A stretch of 64,000 bases of DNA from Saliniradius amylolyticus (GCF_003143555.1 NZ_CP029347.1:3150947-3214946), one strand, 5' to 3'. Shown: positions 50,738 through 61,149, counted from the first letter of the stretch. Program-made: numbers and translations. Notes: generated by a model from the letters alone, not told the origin.

Positions 50738-51049
50738 TCAGGCGTCAGTGACCTCGGTGAAATGTTGTAACAGATTGTGGGCCGGTTGCCACTGCTTGGT
50801 TGGGGGCGGTAGCTCTATTAATAAATGCTGATGAGGTGAGCGATTTTCAAGCACAGAGGCTAACTCATCAATATAGGCTACAGGGGTAAGGGGCATCACA
50901 TGCCAGTAGATATGCTCGTTCACTGCGAATCGTCGCGGAGTCAGGGACAGTACTTTTAACGTCCGGAGATCAGTTAGTTCTGCAACCTTGTCTTTTAGTT
51001 GCGAGGCTTGCGACAGATGAATGTTTTCCAAAATCATAGTGGGGTTCAT
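50738..51049 (-). CDS. Uncharacterised protein, last gene of the dab operon
   Basis: A 103-residue soluble protein preceded by AAGGTG, 15 bases after the DUF6671 gene. It has a mixed alpha/beta pattern: a helix SQASQLKDKVAELTDLRTLK, strands VLSLTPRRFAV and EHIYWHVMPLTPV, then a helical part and HQHLLIELPPP. No family was recognised and it contains no cysteine. Its position suggests that it acts with DabAB, CysD and the DUF6671 protein. A 47-base gap separates it from mioC. Confidence 0.65.
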   Translation of the reverse strand: MNPTMILENIHLSQASQLKDKVAELTDLRTLKVLSLTPRRFAVNEHIYWHVMPLTPVAYIDELASVLENRSPHQHLLIELPPPTKQWQPAHNLLQHFTEVTDA

Positions 51050-51064
51050 AATTCACCTTTGGCT

Positions 51065-51895
51065 TTATGGGTTGCAGTATCCACAGTAAAAAGGGTCGGC
51101 ATATTGCTCGATGGATTGCTGTTGTTGGTAATCGCAGTGAGGACATTGATAGATACGAACGCCCACTTGGGTAGTCGGGCTGCCACAATTGGAACAGGCT
51201 CTGCCCGGCTCGGCCTTATAGAGCCCAAACCCCGGCAAATAACACGTCGGACAGGACTGACTCAGCCGCCGGCACAGGTCTTCTGCGGCCAGCGACAAGG
51301 TGCTTTGCCTTTTGGGGCACCGATGGGCGCGAAAATCGAACTCGACCCAAACTTTGCTTTGTTGACTGATCGATAAACAGTGTCGAAACTGTTGCTCTAA
51401 CTGAGCCAGGTCACTGGCATCCAGGTAAACAGACTCTGCCTGACCATGGTTAGGGCGCAGAATCAGTCCCTGTTCAGGAAAATCGCAACGTTCCGCGTAT
51501 TCACGCATTTGCCTCCACTGGCAGAGGATATTGGCTTCGGCCATTAACCATTGATTCGCGATGGCAGTAATGGTTAGAGATCGGTTACTGTCGAACCAGA
51601 CCAGTACTTCGGTATTGAGAATGCCCAGTCCACTATCGCTATTGAAACTGCCTTCACTGCCTAAGCCGATGGGGTGATTACCTAATTTAGTCGCCAGTTC
51701 GGCTTTATACTGGGCGGTACCGATCTGATCACTGAGTCTGCTAACGCTACCAGTGAAGGTACCCAGTCGATCGGTGTCAAACTGTGAGTATTCTTCCAGA
51801 GTGATATCCAGGGAATCCCTGAGCGCAGGCTGCAATGCAGATGCTTTTTCGTGTTTTGTCAGCAAGGTGGCATTGACGCCTTGGTAACTTAGCAT
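51065..51895 (-). CDS. DUF6671 family protein with two zinc ribbons
   Basis: A 276-residue cytoplasmic protein. The N-terminal domain has a series of conserved blocks: TLLTKHEKASALQP (10-23), FDTDRLGTFTGSVSR (39-53) and IGLGSEGSFNSDSG (76-89), as in DUF6671. The C-terminal part has four CxxC pairs (C215/C218, C234/C237, C251/C254, C271/C274), enough for two zinc ribbons. Its ATG overlaps the cysD stop by one base (TGATG). The function is unknown; the charged, invariant N-terminal blocks suggest an enzyme or nucleotide-binding site. Confidence 0.8.
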   Translation of the reverse strand: MLSYQGVNATLLTKHEKASALQPALRDSLDITLEEYSQFDTDRLGTFTGSVSRLSDQIGTAQYKAELATKLGNHPIGLGSEGSFNSDSGLGILNTEVLVWFDSNRSLTITAIANQWLMAEANILCQWRQMREYAERCDFPEQGLILRPNHGQAESVYLDASDLAQLEQQFRHCLSISQQSKVWVEFDFRAHRCPKRQSTLSLAAEDLCRRLSQSCPTCYLPGFGLYKAEPGRACSNCGSPTTQVGVRIYQCPHCDYQQQQSIEQYADPFYCGYCNP

Positions 51896-52824
51896 CAGAA
51901 ATAGCCTTCGCGCTTTTTCTTTTCCATTGATGCGGCCTGGTCCTTATCAAGCATACGTCCCTCACGCTCGCTGGTTCGGCTGACTATCATTTCCTGCACA
52001 ATGCTTTTAACACTGGTAGCCTGACTCTCAACCGCGCCGGTTTGGGGGTAACAGCCGAGCGTTCGAAAACGGATCCAGCGATAGCCTAGGGAGGCGTGTT
52101 CAGACGGGCTAAGGTGAGGGCGCATACGCTCATCATCCAGTGCTAGTAAGGTACCGCTGGTATCATCTTTCCAGCAGAGTCGCTCTGCTGCGAAATAGAG
52201 CGGAACAATGTCGATGTTTTCGCGCATGATATACAGCCATATGTCCAGCTCGGTCCAGTTGGACAGGGGGAAAATACGCACCGACTCGCCCTGATTGATG
52301 CGGCTGTTGTAGACGTTCCAAAGTTCAGGACGTTGCTTCTTTGGATCCCACTGATGAAATTGATTACGGATCGAAAATACCCGTTCTTTGGCACGGGACT
52401 TTTCTTCATCTCTACGGGCCCCGCCAAGAGCAGCATCAAACTGATGCTGGTCCAAGGCTTGTTTTAATGCTTGGGTTTTCATCTGGTCGTTGTAAATAAC
52501 GGAGCCTGAGGTTATGGGATGAACGCCTCGGTTCAGAGCGGATTGGTTGGTATAGACACGAACATCCAATCCATACCGGGTCGCGAGTTTATCGCGAAAT
52601 ATTGCCATTTCGGCAAATTCCCAGGTGGTATCGATATGCAGTAGAGGAAACGGCACAGGCCCGGGGGAGAAGGCTTTGCGTGCCAGGTGCAGCATTACCG
52701 TTGAATCCTTACCGATCGAGTAAAACATGCACGGGTTGTCAAAACTGGCCGCCATTTCTCGAATAATATGTATGGCTTCGGCTTCCAGTTGTTGTAAGTG
52801 AGACAGACGCTGATTCAGGCTCAT
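51895..52824 (-). CDS. cysD: Sulfate adenylyltransferase subunit 2 (CysD) within the dab operon
   Basis: A 309-residue PP-loop ATP pyrophosphatase close to E. coli CysD (302) over its whole length. The PP-loop is [18 protein letters not shown] (35-52). Other signatures are [36 protein letters not shown] and the C-terminal [11 protein letters not shown]. CysD makes adenosine phosphosulfate from ATP and sulfate, normally with the GTPase CysN. No cysN, cysC or cysH is adjacent. Instead it overlaps dabA by 4 bases and DUF6671 by one. It may be the sole copy or a second, specialised one. Confidence 0.93.
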   Translation of the reverse strand: MSLNQRLSHLQQLEAEAIHIIREMAASFDNPCMFYSIGKDSTVMLHLARKAFSPGPVPFPLLHIDTTWEFAEMAIFRDKLATRYGLDVRVYTNQSALNRGVHPITSGSVIYNDQMKTQALKQALDQHQFDAALGGARRDEEKSRAKERVFSIRNQFHQWDPKKQRPELWNVYNSRINQGESVRIFPLSNWTELDIWLYIMRENIDIVPLYFAAERLCWKDDTSGTLLALDDERMRPHLSPSEHASLGYRWIRFRTLGCYPQTGAVESQATSVKSIVQEMIVSRTSEREGRMLDKDQAASMEKKKREGYF

Positions 52825-55253
52825 GCGTTGTCCTGTTCTGGTGAAGGCATGGCTTGCCAGCCAGCCTTGGTGCGCTGTTCTATTTGTTCGCCCAGGCTAA
52901 ACAGGTAGAGCCATTGGTTGTCGACCAGTTGGCGCACATGGGGATGTTTTTCCAGGATCCTGTCGATGGCGTCTTGTGGAGCCTGGACAAACACACTCAG
53001 TCTAAGCGGTTGGTGCATCCACTGGTTACCGTCGTGCAGTGATTGCAGGGACAGGCCGGTGCGCAGATCCCCGCCATTGCCTTCGAACACGCCGATGTTA
53101 CCCCCCACGACGTTATGCAGCACCTTATTGCCACTGCCGTAGTTGGGGTTATCTACCACTGACGCATAGTACTGAAAGTTGATCCAATGCGTCACCAGCA
53201 TGGGGGCCGTGAGGATCAGTTCCAGTAATGAAAAATCCGGATCTTTGGCGGCGTTGTAATCGTGCAAAAAGCTGCGACCCTCAAGGTTGATGGCTGCCGT
53301 TCGCGAGCGCGGCGCGATAATAAAGCAGGCGTTATTCGCCAGTCCCCATTCAGGGCGCACCTGAGACCAGTCATAGCTACGTTTTATCAGCGCCCGGACT
53401 TGTTTATCACTGTGGGTAACTTTGTGATCAAAACTGTGCATACGTTCAAGGCGACAGCCTGCTGAAGCCCGATCCAGCCAAGATCGGATCTCGGTGATCA
53501 ACTTGTGATCCAGTTGTGGATAATGCTGTTGATCAAACAGGCTGACTTCGTCCGTGGTGGTGTTATGCAGTGCAGGAACAAAGCAAGTTGTATCCGGAAT
53601 CGCCCAGCCTTTGTTGCTTAACTCATCACGGACCTGACTATCATTGAGTAAGTGAGCCAGAGCCCGGCTGTTAACTTCTCCGGTCTGGCCGCAACAGGCA
53701 CCGCAGTCCAATGCTGCGGCATGGGGGTTATTGTGACTCTGACTGCCGTGACCGACCAACAACACCACGGGCGCAAAGTTTTCCAACAATCCCAGGCCGG
53801 TCAGTATGCTTTCAGCCAGTTGGACTTTTTCACTCAACTCAATGGTTTGGTCGCTATTGCAGCGATGCAATAACTGAGGTGGTGAAACCTGGGTACAGCC
53901 GTTAATGGGATGATTGTCTCCGTGACCGGGGAACAACGTTTTCTTCAGTAGCTTGTAGGCATAGAACAATCCGGCGCTCTCGACAAAAGTAAACGCCGAT
54001 GGAGCACCCTTCTTAAATTGACGCCAACTCTGCAACAGTCGCTGCTTGTGTTCATCGGAGCGCATTTCACGGTGACCGACGGTGTACTGAGGCGCTAGTA
54101 AGCCAGGCAGTTGAGGGCGGACATAGGGGGTTTCATTGGGTTTATAATTGACCGGCAGTCCGAAAAAACCCGCGAAGCCGATGGTCTGAATGTCATCATT
54201 CTGAGCCTCGAGATGACGCCGGTAGACCTCTGATCGCACATCAATACAGAAGGCTGCCTGTAACTTGGGAGCAGGAGCAGGTTTTTTTTCAGGCGTATTG
54301 TTAAGCTTTGCGATTAACTGGCTCTGAAATGCGTATTCCATGGCCTCTTGCCAAAGCCACAGAGCCTGCTGCTGCTGACGGGCGCTCTGTTGACGCCACT
54401 GGTCCTTAGCCAGGTGCTGCAGGAAGCGTTGTCTTGCCTGCTTGTCATCATAATGCCTGAATAAGATGAGCTCCCAGGCCAGACGGATGCACAGTAGTTG
54501 CAGGCTGTGGTCGTCTTGGTCGCCTTTCAAATCTGCCTGCCAGCCAAGGTAAGAACACCAGGCGGCCCAGCCTTTAACACTTAGCAGCAGACTATGGCAG
54601 TAAACCAGCCAATCGGCTTCGGGAACGGCCAGCTCTTCGAGTGCCGTCTCCAATAACGCTATCGGCGATTCAGGTAAGGTCCTGAAAGTGTGATAGATAT
54701 CCGGTTCTGCCATCAACAGACCGATGCCTTTATCGCCGATCAGGGTGTGACGCCAGGCAGCATATAGGGATTCGTTTTGATGCGGTTTCCAACTGGCTTG
54801 ACCACGATCGAAAAAAGCGCCGCAGAACTGACTGATCTGATGGGTGACTTCCTCCTGCCAGGGCATTAGCCGAACCAGGTTCCGGTGCTGGTCGATGGTA
54901 TCGGTCATCAGCGGGGTTTTGTACGTCTTTGGCTGTTGCTCCAGCGCTTCAAGTAATGTTTCTGGAGTAAAATCAGCGTCCGGCGATTGGTTAATCACGT
55001 GTTGCAGATGGGGGCGCTTTATATGGCCTTGTCGCCATAGCTGGCTGTAATAATCCGGTGGCATTAAGCCAGACACTCGACCCCTTGCCGTCAGGGTGGC
55101 GATACAGTCTTCTAACGGCTGATCACTGTGCGACCACCACGGATTAACGGCAATGAATTGGTCCAACGGCCACACCGGGGCGATCAGATCACAGGCTTGC
55201 TGTGCAGCGATCAATATCGGACTGGTCTCCTTGGCGGAGGTTATGGTGGTCAT
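52821..55253 (-). CDS. dabA: DabA inorganic carbon transporter subunit (DUF2309)
   Basis: An 810-residue cytoplasmic, beta-carbonic-anhydrase-like subunit of the DAB (DABs accumulate bicarbonate) complex. The predicted zinc site is complete: C336 and D338 in [11 protein letters not shown]502 in [11 protein letters not shown] and C517 in LDCGACCG, with the same 15-residue spacing between the last two as in studied DabA. In the model DabA hydrates CO2 to bicarbonate vectorially, driven by the cation flux through DabB. Its ATG directly abuts the dabB stop, and its stop overlaps cysD. Confidence 0.95.
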   Translation of the reverse strand: MTTITSAKETSPILIAAQQACDLIAPVWPLDQFIAVNPWWSHSDQPLEDCIATLTARGRVSGLMPPDYYSQLWRQGHIKRPHLQHVINQSPDADFTPETLLEALEQQPKTYKTPLMTDTIDQHRNLVRLMPWQEEVTHQISQFCGAFFDRGQASWKPHQNESLYAAWRHTLIGDKGIGLLMAEPDIYHTFRTLPESPIALLETALEELAVPEADWLVYCHSLLLSVKGWAAWCSYLGWQADLKGDQDDHSLQLLCIRLAWELILFRHYDDKQARQRFLQHLAKDQWRQQSARQQQQALWLWQEAMEYAFQSQLIAKLNNTPEKKPAPAPKLQAAFCIDVRSEVYRRHLEAQNDDIQTIGFAGFFGLPVNYKPNETPYVRPQLPGLLAPQYTVGHREMRSDEHKQRLLQSWRQFKKGAPSAFTFVESAGLFYAYKLLKKTLFPGHGDNHPINGCTQVSPPQLLHRCNSDQTIELSEKVQLAESILTGLGLLENFAPVVLLVGHGSQSHNNPHAAALDCGACCGQTGEVNSRALAHLLNDSQVRDELSNKGWAIPDTTCFVPALHNTTTDEVSLFDQQHYPQLDHKLITEIRSWLDRASAGCRLERMHSFDHKVTHSDKQVRALIKRSYDWSQVRPEWGLANNACFIIAPRSRTAAINLEGRSFLHDYNAAKDPDFSLLELILTAPMLVTHWINFQYYASVVDNPNYGSGNKVLHNVVGGNIGVFEGNGGDLRTGLSLQSLHDGNQWMHQPLRLSVFVQAPQDAIDRILEKHPHVRQLVDNQWLYLFSLGEQIEQRTKAGWQAMPSPEQDNA

Positions 55254-56819
55254 CTAGCAACACTCCTTTTTTGGGTCAGTAGTCACGGTGGAGGTCGTTC
55301 CGTCAGTAAACTTAATCGGCCACCATTTAAGGGTTTGTCGGGTAAACCATTCATCGAGGTACAAACCGGCATACAGCGGGGGATAGAGTTTTCGACTGAG
55401 CAAGGCATCCGGCCAAAGCCGCAGTGAGGCAAACAGTCCGTAAAACAGCGCGAAAGCCACCAGCACAAAGCCAGTTTCGAGTATGCCGTTTTCATGCAAC
55501 GGGAACAGGTTAGCGGTAGTGACGGCAAACAGGTTGTGCCACAGGGCGTACACGGCCATGGTTAAAGCGCCCATCAACAGGGCCGGCAGTAAGGTGGTTA
55601 GGGAGATAAACCGCTGGGCTTCAGCCAGAAACACGCTAATGGCGAAAGCAACAATAATGGTGACCAATATCAGCTTGAATGACAAAGGCAACCAGAGGTA
55701 GGCCAGAGTCAAACTGAGACCAACTACGGCGACGGGAACCAACAGCCACAACAAGGCGCGATACTGACGCCTTGGAGAGCGTAACTCATAGGCTATTTGG
55801 GTGTTGACTGTTTCACCGGCATTGAGGAAGTTATAAGCCTTGTAACAGGAGTGGGCGATTAGGTGTAGTAAGGCCAACTCGTAAAGTCCGAGCGCCACTT
55901 CCATCAGCATAAATCCCATCTGGGCGCAGGTAGACCAGGCCAGCATGACCTTGATGCTAATGCGTGTCATCATGATAAGGCTTGCGGTTAATGCGGTTAA
56001 TGTGCCCACCACCAACAACAGCCACTGAGCCGCAGGTGCCATGGCAAAGCCATCAGCAAAGCGCATCATTAGAAAACCACCGATATTTACGATGCCAGCG
56101 TGCAATAAGGCAGAAACGGGGGTCGGCGCTTCCATCACCTGCAGCAACCAACCATGAAAAGGCAGTTGGGCACATTTTAAGATGGCTGCAAAGACCATCA
56201 GGACCATGGCGCTCTCGGCGCTGATGGACAATGTTTCACGGGAAACATAAGTGGTTAATATTGCGTCAATTTTAAAGCTTTGGGTGTCCAGATAAATCAA
56301 TACAAAGGCGATGAACAAGCTAATATCGGCAAAGCGACTGAGGATAAAACGCTTATGGGCCGCCAACTGTGCTTTAGGGCGCTCAGGATAAAACAGCAGC
56401 AATTTATGCAAACACAGGCTGGTTAGTACCCAAGCCACAAAGCTGACAACCAGATGATTACTGATCACCAGGGTACTGATGCTGGTCAGTGTTAGTAAGA
56501 ACCAGCGTTGAAAAAAATCCTGGCGTTGTTCGCCGTCAAGATAATGCCGCGAGAAGCCTAAGATCATCAAACCGATAAAGGTGATGAGCAACAGCATACT
56601 CAGGCTGAGCGCATCCAGCAGTACCCAGGTTGATGATTTTACACCCCAGTTGGCTATACCCACTGAACAAGCCCCGATTAGTAGGCCGCCAGCGGCGATG
56701 ATCAGGGTTATTCTCCAGCGGTGGGCGAGTGTGGGAATCACCGAATGCGTTACGGCCCATCCCCAAAGGAGGTAGGCCAGCGGGATACAGAGAACCAAGT
56801 TTGCCAGAGTCGCTAACAC
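55254..56819 (-). CDS. dabB: DabB, membrane subunit of the inorganic carbon transporter (NuoL/MrpA-like)
   Basis: A 521-residue membrane protein with about 13 helices, related to the antiporter-like NuoL/MrpA subunits of complex I. The core segment is PTPVSALLHAGIVNIGGFLMMR, and the antiporter lysine helices are nearby. In DAB systems it conducts H+ or Na+ to drive DabA. It starts with GTG at 56819 with a weak ribosome site, the first gene of a five-gene run, and is divergent from a LysR gene. A parS-like 16-mer lies inside it at 56232. Confidence 0.93.
   Translation of the reverse strand: MLATLANLVLCIPLAYLLWGWAVTHSVIPTLAHRWRITLIIAAGGLLIGACSVGIANWGVKSSTWVLLDALSLSMLLLITFIGLMILGFSRHYLDGEQRQDFFQRWFLLTLTSISTLVISNHLVVSFVAWVLTSLCLHKLLLFYPERPKAQLAAHKRFILSRFADISLFIAFVLIYLDTQSFKIDAILTTYVSRETLSISAESAMVLMVFAAILKCAQLPFHGWLLQVMEAPTPVSALLHAGIVNIGGFLMMRFADGFAMAPAAQWLLLVVGTLTALTASLIMMTRISIKVMLAWSTCAQMGFMLMEVALGLYELALLHLIAHSCYKAYNFLNAGETVNTQIAYELRSPRRQYRALLWLLVPVAVVGLSLTLAYLWLPLSFKLILVTIIVAFAISVFLAEAQRFISLTTLLPALLMGALTMAVYALWHNLFAVTTANLFPLHENGILETGFVLVAFALFYGLFASLRLWPDALLSRKLYPPLYAGLYLDEWFTRQTLKWWPIKFTDGTTSTVTTDPKKECC
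56232..56247. other. parS-like centromere site within dabB
   Basis: TGTTTCACGGGAAACA matches the parS consensus TGTTTCACGTGAAACA at 15 of 16 positions. It lies about 7.5 kb from oriC, and parA/parB are in the same window. A second site at 61952 shares the same 15 bases in inverse orientation. Confidence 0.62.
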
Positions 56820-56918
56820 AATATCTTTTTCGGTTGCTTAAGTTTGGCAAAGTGTGAGCTCAGTGCTAATTTAAGTAAAATATATATAAATACATAAAAC
56901 GTTCTGTTTTTATTAACT
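56820..56918. promoter_or_regulatory. Divergent promoter region between dabB and the LysR gene
   Basis: 99 bases between the two starts, very AT-rich on the LysR side (AAAATATATATAAATACATA). It should hold both promoters and the LysR operator; no clear T-N11-A palindrome could be fixed by eye. Confidence 0.5.
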
Positions 56919-57836
56919 ATGCCGCGACTGAATTATCATCATCTTTATTATTTCTGGCGAGTGGCCAAGGGCGGCAACCTGACTCGGGTCGCCTCTGAAT
57001 TGCACGTGTCTCAGTCGGCGTTGTCGATGCAAATCAAGCAATTAGAAGAATCGCTGCAGCAAACCTTATTTGAACGACGGGGGCGAAAGCTGCACCTGAC
57101 CGAATCCGGGCATATCGCCCTTAGCTACGCGGAACAAATCTTTGAAAAGGGTGAAGAACTCAGTGCGTTGATGCGCGATAATCAGGCGGCGCCGTGGCAA
57201 ACTCTTCGCATTGGGGTGGTGGCCACCTTGTCCCGTAACTTTGTCGATGGATTGATAGGCCCTTTGCTCAGGCGCACCGACGTTGCATTGAGCTTGCGCT
57301 CTGGGGGACTCGATGGATTACTCAATGAATTAGCAGAACATCAACTGGATATGGTGCTGTCTAACGTACCGGTTAATGCCGAGCAGAAACTGCCCTGGCG
57401 TTGTCAGCGCATCGCTCAACAGGCCGCCAGTATAATCGGCCATGCCGAACTGGAAAAGCATTACGGAGACTATCGCGACCTGGCTCGTTATCCGGTGTTG
57501 GTTCCCGGCCCATCAAGCGATGTTCGCACCGGGTTTGAGCTTCAATGTGAACAATGGGGGATTCGCCCTCAGATTAAGGCTGAAGTGGACGACATGGCCA
57601 TGTTACGGCTGGTAGCGAGAGATAGCCAGGCATTGGCGATTATGCCGGCGGTTGTAGTCAAAGATGAGATCGCTCGGGGGGAGTTAGTGGAGCTGGATGT
57701 GTTGCCTAATGCGATAGAAAACTTTTACGCGATTTCCATTCGCAGGCAGTTTGAACACCCGGTGATCCGTGACCTGATGACCCACGATATTGATGCTATT
57801 TTAAAAAGCTCGCAGTACACAGGGATAAGGCTATAG
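56919..57836 (+). CDS. LysR-family regulator (NhaR/CcmR-like), divergent from the dab operon
   Basis: A 305-residue LysR protein. The N-terminal HTH (about 4-62) is NYHHLYYFWRVAKGGNLTRV followed by LHVSQSALSMQIKQLEESLQ, a NhaR-type signature. The effector domain follows (RIGVVATLSRNFVDGLIGPL and later LRLVARDSQALAIMPAVVV). It is divergent from dabB, as with regulators of other dab and Na+/H+ genes, so it probably senses CO2, bicarbonate or cation status and controls the five-gene unit. That control is inferred. Confidence 0.88.
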   Translation: MPRLNYHHLYYFWRVAKGGNLTRVASELHVSQSALSMQIKQLEESLQQTLFERRGRKLHLTESGHIALSYAEQIFEKGEELSALMRDNQAAPWQTLRIGVVATLSRNFVDGLIGPLLRRTDVALSLRSGGLDGLLNELAEHQLDMVLSNVPVNAEQKLPWRCQRIAQQAASIIGHAELEKHYGDYRDLARYPVLVPGPSSDVRTGFELQCEQWGIRPQIKAEVDDMAMLRLVARDSQALAIMPAVVVKDEIARGELVELDVLPNAIENFYAISIRRQFEHPVIRDLMTHDIDAILKSSQYTGIRL

Positions 57837-57867
57837 TAACAATATGAGTCAGTTATAAGGGGCCGTG

Positions 57868-59193
57868 ATGCCGGAAGTCGACCTCGACGATACACTGGTT
57901 TTTGCCGACGATGACACAGAGTCTGAGTCCGGAGAATCCCTTCAGCCATGGCCGGTTTTAGTAGTAGATGATGATCCTGAGGTGCATGACCTCACTCGTA
58001 TCGTGCTGCAGGATTTGCAGTATGAACAGCGTCCCCTGCAATTGATCAGTGCTCACAGTGCCGCCGAAGCCAAACGTTGCTTAGAGTCCCGCAGCGACAT
58101 CGTGTTGGTGCTGTTGGATGTGGTAATGGAGTCGGATAATGCCGGGTTGGATTTGGTCCACTACATTCGTCGCGAGCTGAATAATGCTCCCATCCGTATT
58201 ATCTTGCGTACTGGGCAGCCTGGTCAGGCACCGGAAAGAAGCGTTATCGTTGATTATGATATTAATGACTATAAAGAAAAAACCGAACTGACATCTCAGA
58301 AGCTGGTTACCGCAGTGATTGCCGCCTTAAGAACCTACGGTTATATCGATCAAGTCGTACAACTCAACCAGCAACTTGAGCAAAAAGTGGCTGAAAGGAC
58401 TGCGCAGTTGCAGCAGGCCAACGACAGATTAAGTCGGTCTTTGAGCCTTCTCGAAGAAGGTGAAGAGGCAGCCCGCCACATTCAGTTTAAGCTGTTGCCC
58501 GATACACCCAAGCAGATTCAGTCTTTGTGCTTTAGCCACGCGTTGCGTCCCTCGGAGACCATGAGCGGTGACTTTGTGGACTATTTTGCCATTGATGACA
58601 ACTACCTTGGTTTCTATATGGCGGATGTGTCCGGGCACGGTGTGTCCTCAGCCTTTGTTACGGTGTATTTAAAACGCTTTATCAGTGACTTATTGTCTCA
58701 TTATCGTTCCGATGGTGACCCCTGTATTCTGCAACCACAGCGGGTATTGGAGGAATTGAACAAGGCCTTGCTGCAAGAGGACATGGGCAAACATATAGCG
58801 CTATTTTACGGAGTGATAGAACAGGATTCTCTGACTCTGAGCTACACTAACGCCGGCATATATCCTTGGCCACAGTTAAATAGCGACGACTGTGTGGAGG
58901 CACTGGCCCAGAAAACTCCGCCCGCCGGTTTGTTTGACTTTGCTGAATATGAGACTCAGTCGGAATCACTGCCCGATGAGTTTCATTTGTACCTGTTTTC
59001 CGATGGCATTCTGGAAGTCTTGCCTGGTGATAATTTGGAACAACAGCAGCAGGTATTACAAAAGGCACTGGCGACTCATCCAGATTCGCCCGATGCATTA
59101 GCGGAGGCGCTAGGAGTCAAAGAAAGACAAAGTTTGCCGGATGATCTGACGCTGTTAATGATTACCAGTACCGGAGAGTTTAAGGGGGAATAG
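57868..59193 (+). CDS. Response regulator with PP2C (SpoIIE-type) serine phosphatase output
   Basis: A 441-residue protein starting at the ATG at 57868 after AAGGGG. Residues about 30-155 are a receiver domain (VVDDDPEVHDLTRIVLQ; phospho-acceptor in LVLLDVVMESDNAG; lysine in YDINDYKEKTELT). A coiled coil follows (165-205), then a PP2C/SpoIIE domain (about 210-440) with metal ligands in SETMSGDFVDYF, MADVSGHGVSSAFV and LPDDLTLLMI. Such proteins dephosphorylate STAS anti-anti-sigma factors; a STAS gene follows one base after its stop. The layout recalls HsbR-HsbA of Pseudomonas. Confidence 0.92.
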   Translation: MPEVDLDDTLVFADDDTESESGESLQPWPVLVVDDDPEVHDLTRIVLQDLQYEQRPLQLISAHSAAEAKRCLESRSDIVLVLLDVVMESDNAGLDLVHYIRRELNNAPIRIILRTGQPGQAPERSVIVDYDINDYKEKTELTSQKLVTAVIAALRTYGYIDQVVQLNQQLEQKVAERTAQLQQANDRLSRSLSLLEEGEEAARHIQFKLLPDTPKQIQSLCFSHALRPSETMSGDFVDYFAIDDNYLGFYMADVSGHGVSSAFVTVYLKRFISDLLSHYRSDGDPCILQPQRVLEELNKALLQEDMGKHIALFYGVIEQDSLTLSYTNAGIYPWPQLNSDDCVEALAQKTPPAGLFDFAEYETQSESLPDEFHLYLFSDGILEVLPGDNLEQQQQVLQKALATHPDSPDALAEALGVKERQSLPDDLTLLMITSTGEFKGE

Positions 59194-59194
59194 C

Positions 59195-59704
59195 GTGAGT
59201 ACTTCTAACCATATTCTCTTTGCCCGCCAGCAAAAGATGGTGGTATTTAAACTGGTGGGAGAGCTTCGCCACACCGACAGTCTGGGGCTGGATTCCCTGA
59301 TTCAGGAGGTGTTTGTGTCCTGCGAAAAGCCAGCCGTTCAAGAGGTGCTGGTGGACCTAAGCGAAAGTCGCTACATGGATAGCACTATTTTAGGACTACT
59401 GGCGATGATTGCCCGCCTGAGCATTAAGAAGCTCGGCCATAAGGCCAGTTTGTTATGCACCAATCAAGATGTATTGGCGATTTTAAACAGCATGTGTCTG
59501 GATCAGGTGTTTATTCTGATAGGCGCCTTGGATCAAGCGGAGACCGGGGTCGAGTATCAGTCTGTGGACAGCCTAACCAGCGACGAGAAAGCCCGGGCTA
59601 GGGTGATCCTTGAGGCTCACCGGTCTTTGATGAACCTCAGCGAATCAAATAAGGCGACCTTTCAGCCGGTGGTTGAATTAATGAAACAGGAATTGGAGTC
59701 CTGA
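59195..59704 (+). CDS. STAS-domain anti-sigma factor antagonist-like protein
   Basis: A 169-residue protein. Residues about 1-105 form a STAS domain: VVFKLVGELRHTDSLGLDSL, EVLVDLSESRYMDSTILGLL with the phospho-serine region (S66 or the neighbouring threonine), then IKKLGHKASLLC. The C-terminal 60 residues are helical (EKARARVILEAHRSLMNLSE). It starts with GTG at 59195, one base after the phosphatase stop. It is the probable substrate of the upstream PP2C domain, forming a partner-switch module; the kinase and target sigma or enzyme are elsewhere. Confidence 0.88.
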   Translation: MSTSNHILFARQQKMVVFKLVGELRHTDSLGLDSLIQEVFVSCEKPAVQEVLVDLSESRYMDSTILGLLAMIARLSIKKLGHKASLLCTNQDVLAILNSMCLDQVFILIGALDQAETGVEYQSVDSLTSDEKARARVILEAHRSLMNLSESNKATFQPVVELMKQELES

Positions 59705-59722
59705 TTCATACCTTGCCCTAGA

Positions 59723-61087
59723 TTACTTGCCAATACAGAACGAGCTGAAAATTTTGCCTAAGAGGTCATCGGAGCTGAATTCGCCGGTAATCTCATTCAG
59801 ATGCTGTTGAGTCAGCCGTAGTTCCTCCGCTAATAACTCGCCAGCCTGGCTCGACACCAACTGGTCATAACCCTGATACAGATGTTCGGCAGCGCGGTCG
59901 ATGGCGTCCAGATGGCGGCGCCTGGCGCTGAACTGGCCTTCTCCGGTAGCATTAAAGCCCATGCAGTCTTTTAGGTGTTCTGCCAGTAGCGGTATGCCTT
60001 GTCCAGTGGTCGCGCTCAGGTGGATGACCGGATAATCATGGGTGGTGGTAATCCCTATGGCTTCGCCACTGAGATCGGCCTTGTTGCGGATCAGAGTTAC
60101 GCCCATGTCTTTCGGTAGTTGTTGCAAAAACTCCGGCCAGACTTGTCTTGGGTCACTGATGTCTGAGGCAGTACTGTCCTGTACCAGAAGAACCCGATCG
60201 GCCTGACGAATTTCCTGCCAGGCCCTCTCGATACCGATTTTTTCTACCGTGTCGGCGTTATCTCTTAAGCCTGCGGTGTCAATGATATGCAGGGGCATAC
60301 CGTCGATATGAATGTGTTCTCTTAGCACGTCCCGGGTGGTACCGGCAATCTCGGTAACGATGGCCGCATCCCGACCGGCTAGCTGATTCAGCAGACTGGA
60401 CTTGCCCGCATTGGGACGTCCGGCGATTACCACTTGCATGCCTTCGCGCAGGATGCTGCCTTGTTTGGCCTGGCGGCGTACCTGCTCCAATTGCTCGATG
60501 ATGGCGTTCAGGTCACCAAGCACTTTGCCGTCGCTGAGAAAGTCGATCTCTTCATCGGGAAAGTCGATGGCCGCTTCCACGTACATACGTAGGTGAATAA
60601 CCTTATCCACCAGTGACTGGATATGCTGAGAAAACTCTCCCTGAAGGGAGCGAATGGCCGAGCGTGCTGCCTGCTCTGAACTGGCGTCGATCAGATCAGC
60701 AATGGCTTCCGCCTGGGCCAGATCCATCTTGTCATTTAAGAATGCTCGTTCGCTGAATTCGCCAGGTCGCGCCATGCGGATATCGCCAAGCTGAACGATC
60801 TGGCGGATAAGCAAGTCCATCACTACCTGGCCACCATGACCATGCAGTTCTAGGATATCTTCGCCGGTAAAGGAATTTGGGCCTTTAAAAAACAACGCGA
60901 TACCCTGGTCGATATGATGGCCCTGATCATCAAAGAAGGGGAGGTATTCGGCCATTCTGGGGCTTGGGCACTTGCCTAACAAGACCTGAGCCACATCCCT
61001 GGACTTCGGGCCGGATACCCGAACAATACCCACAGAGCCCCGACCGGGCGCGGTGGCCTGAGCCACGATGGTGATTTGGTCCTGCAT
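59723..61087 (-). CDS. mnmE: tRNA modification GTPase MnmE
   Basis: A 454-residue GTPase, the E. coli length. The N-terminal folate-binding domain (about 1-118; [20 protein letters not shown]) is followed by a helical domain and an inserted G domain with [24 protein letters not shown] and NKAD. The C-terminus is CIGK with the essential cysteine. It partners with MnmG in wobble-uridine modification. It is downstream of yidC but separated from it by a terminator. Confidence 0.98.
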   Translation of the reverse strand: MQDQITIVAQATAPGRGSVGIVRVSGPKSRDVAQVLLGKCPSPRMAEYLPFFDDQGHHIDQGIALFFKGPNSFTGEDILELHGHGGQVVMDLLIRQIVQLGDIRMARPGEFSERAFLNDKMDLAQAEAIADLIDASSEQAARSAIRSLQGEFSQHIQSLVDKVIHLRMYVEAAIDFPDEEIDFLSDGKVLGDLNAIIEQLEQVRRQAKQGSILREGMQVVIAGRPNAGKSSLLNQLAGRDAAIVTEIAGTTRDVLREHIHIDGMPLHIIDTAGLRDNADTVEKIGIERAWQEIRQADRVLLVQDSTASDISDPRQVWPEFLQQLPKDMGVTLIRNKADLSGEAIGITTTHDYPVIHLSATTGQGIPLLAEHLKDCMGFNATGEGQFSARRRHLDAIDRAAEHLYQGYDQLVSSQAGELLAEELRLTQQHLNEITGEFSSDDLLGKIFSSFCIGK

Positions 61088-61149
61088 AGATAAACGCCTT
61101 AGTGATTAGTAGCTCAATTGTATCCGCTGATATTAAAAAGCAAAATAAA

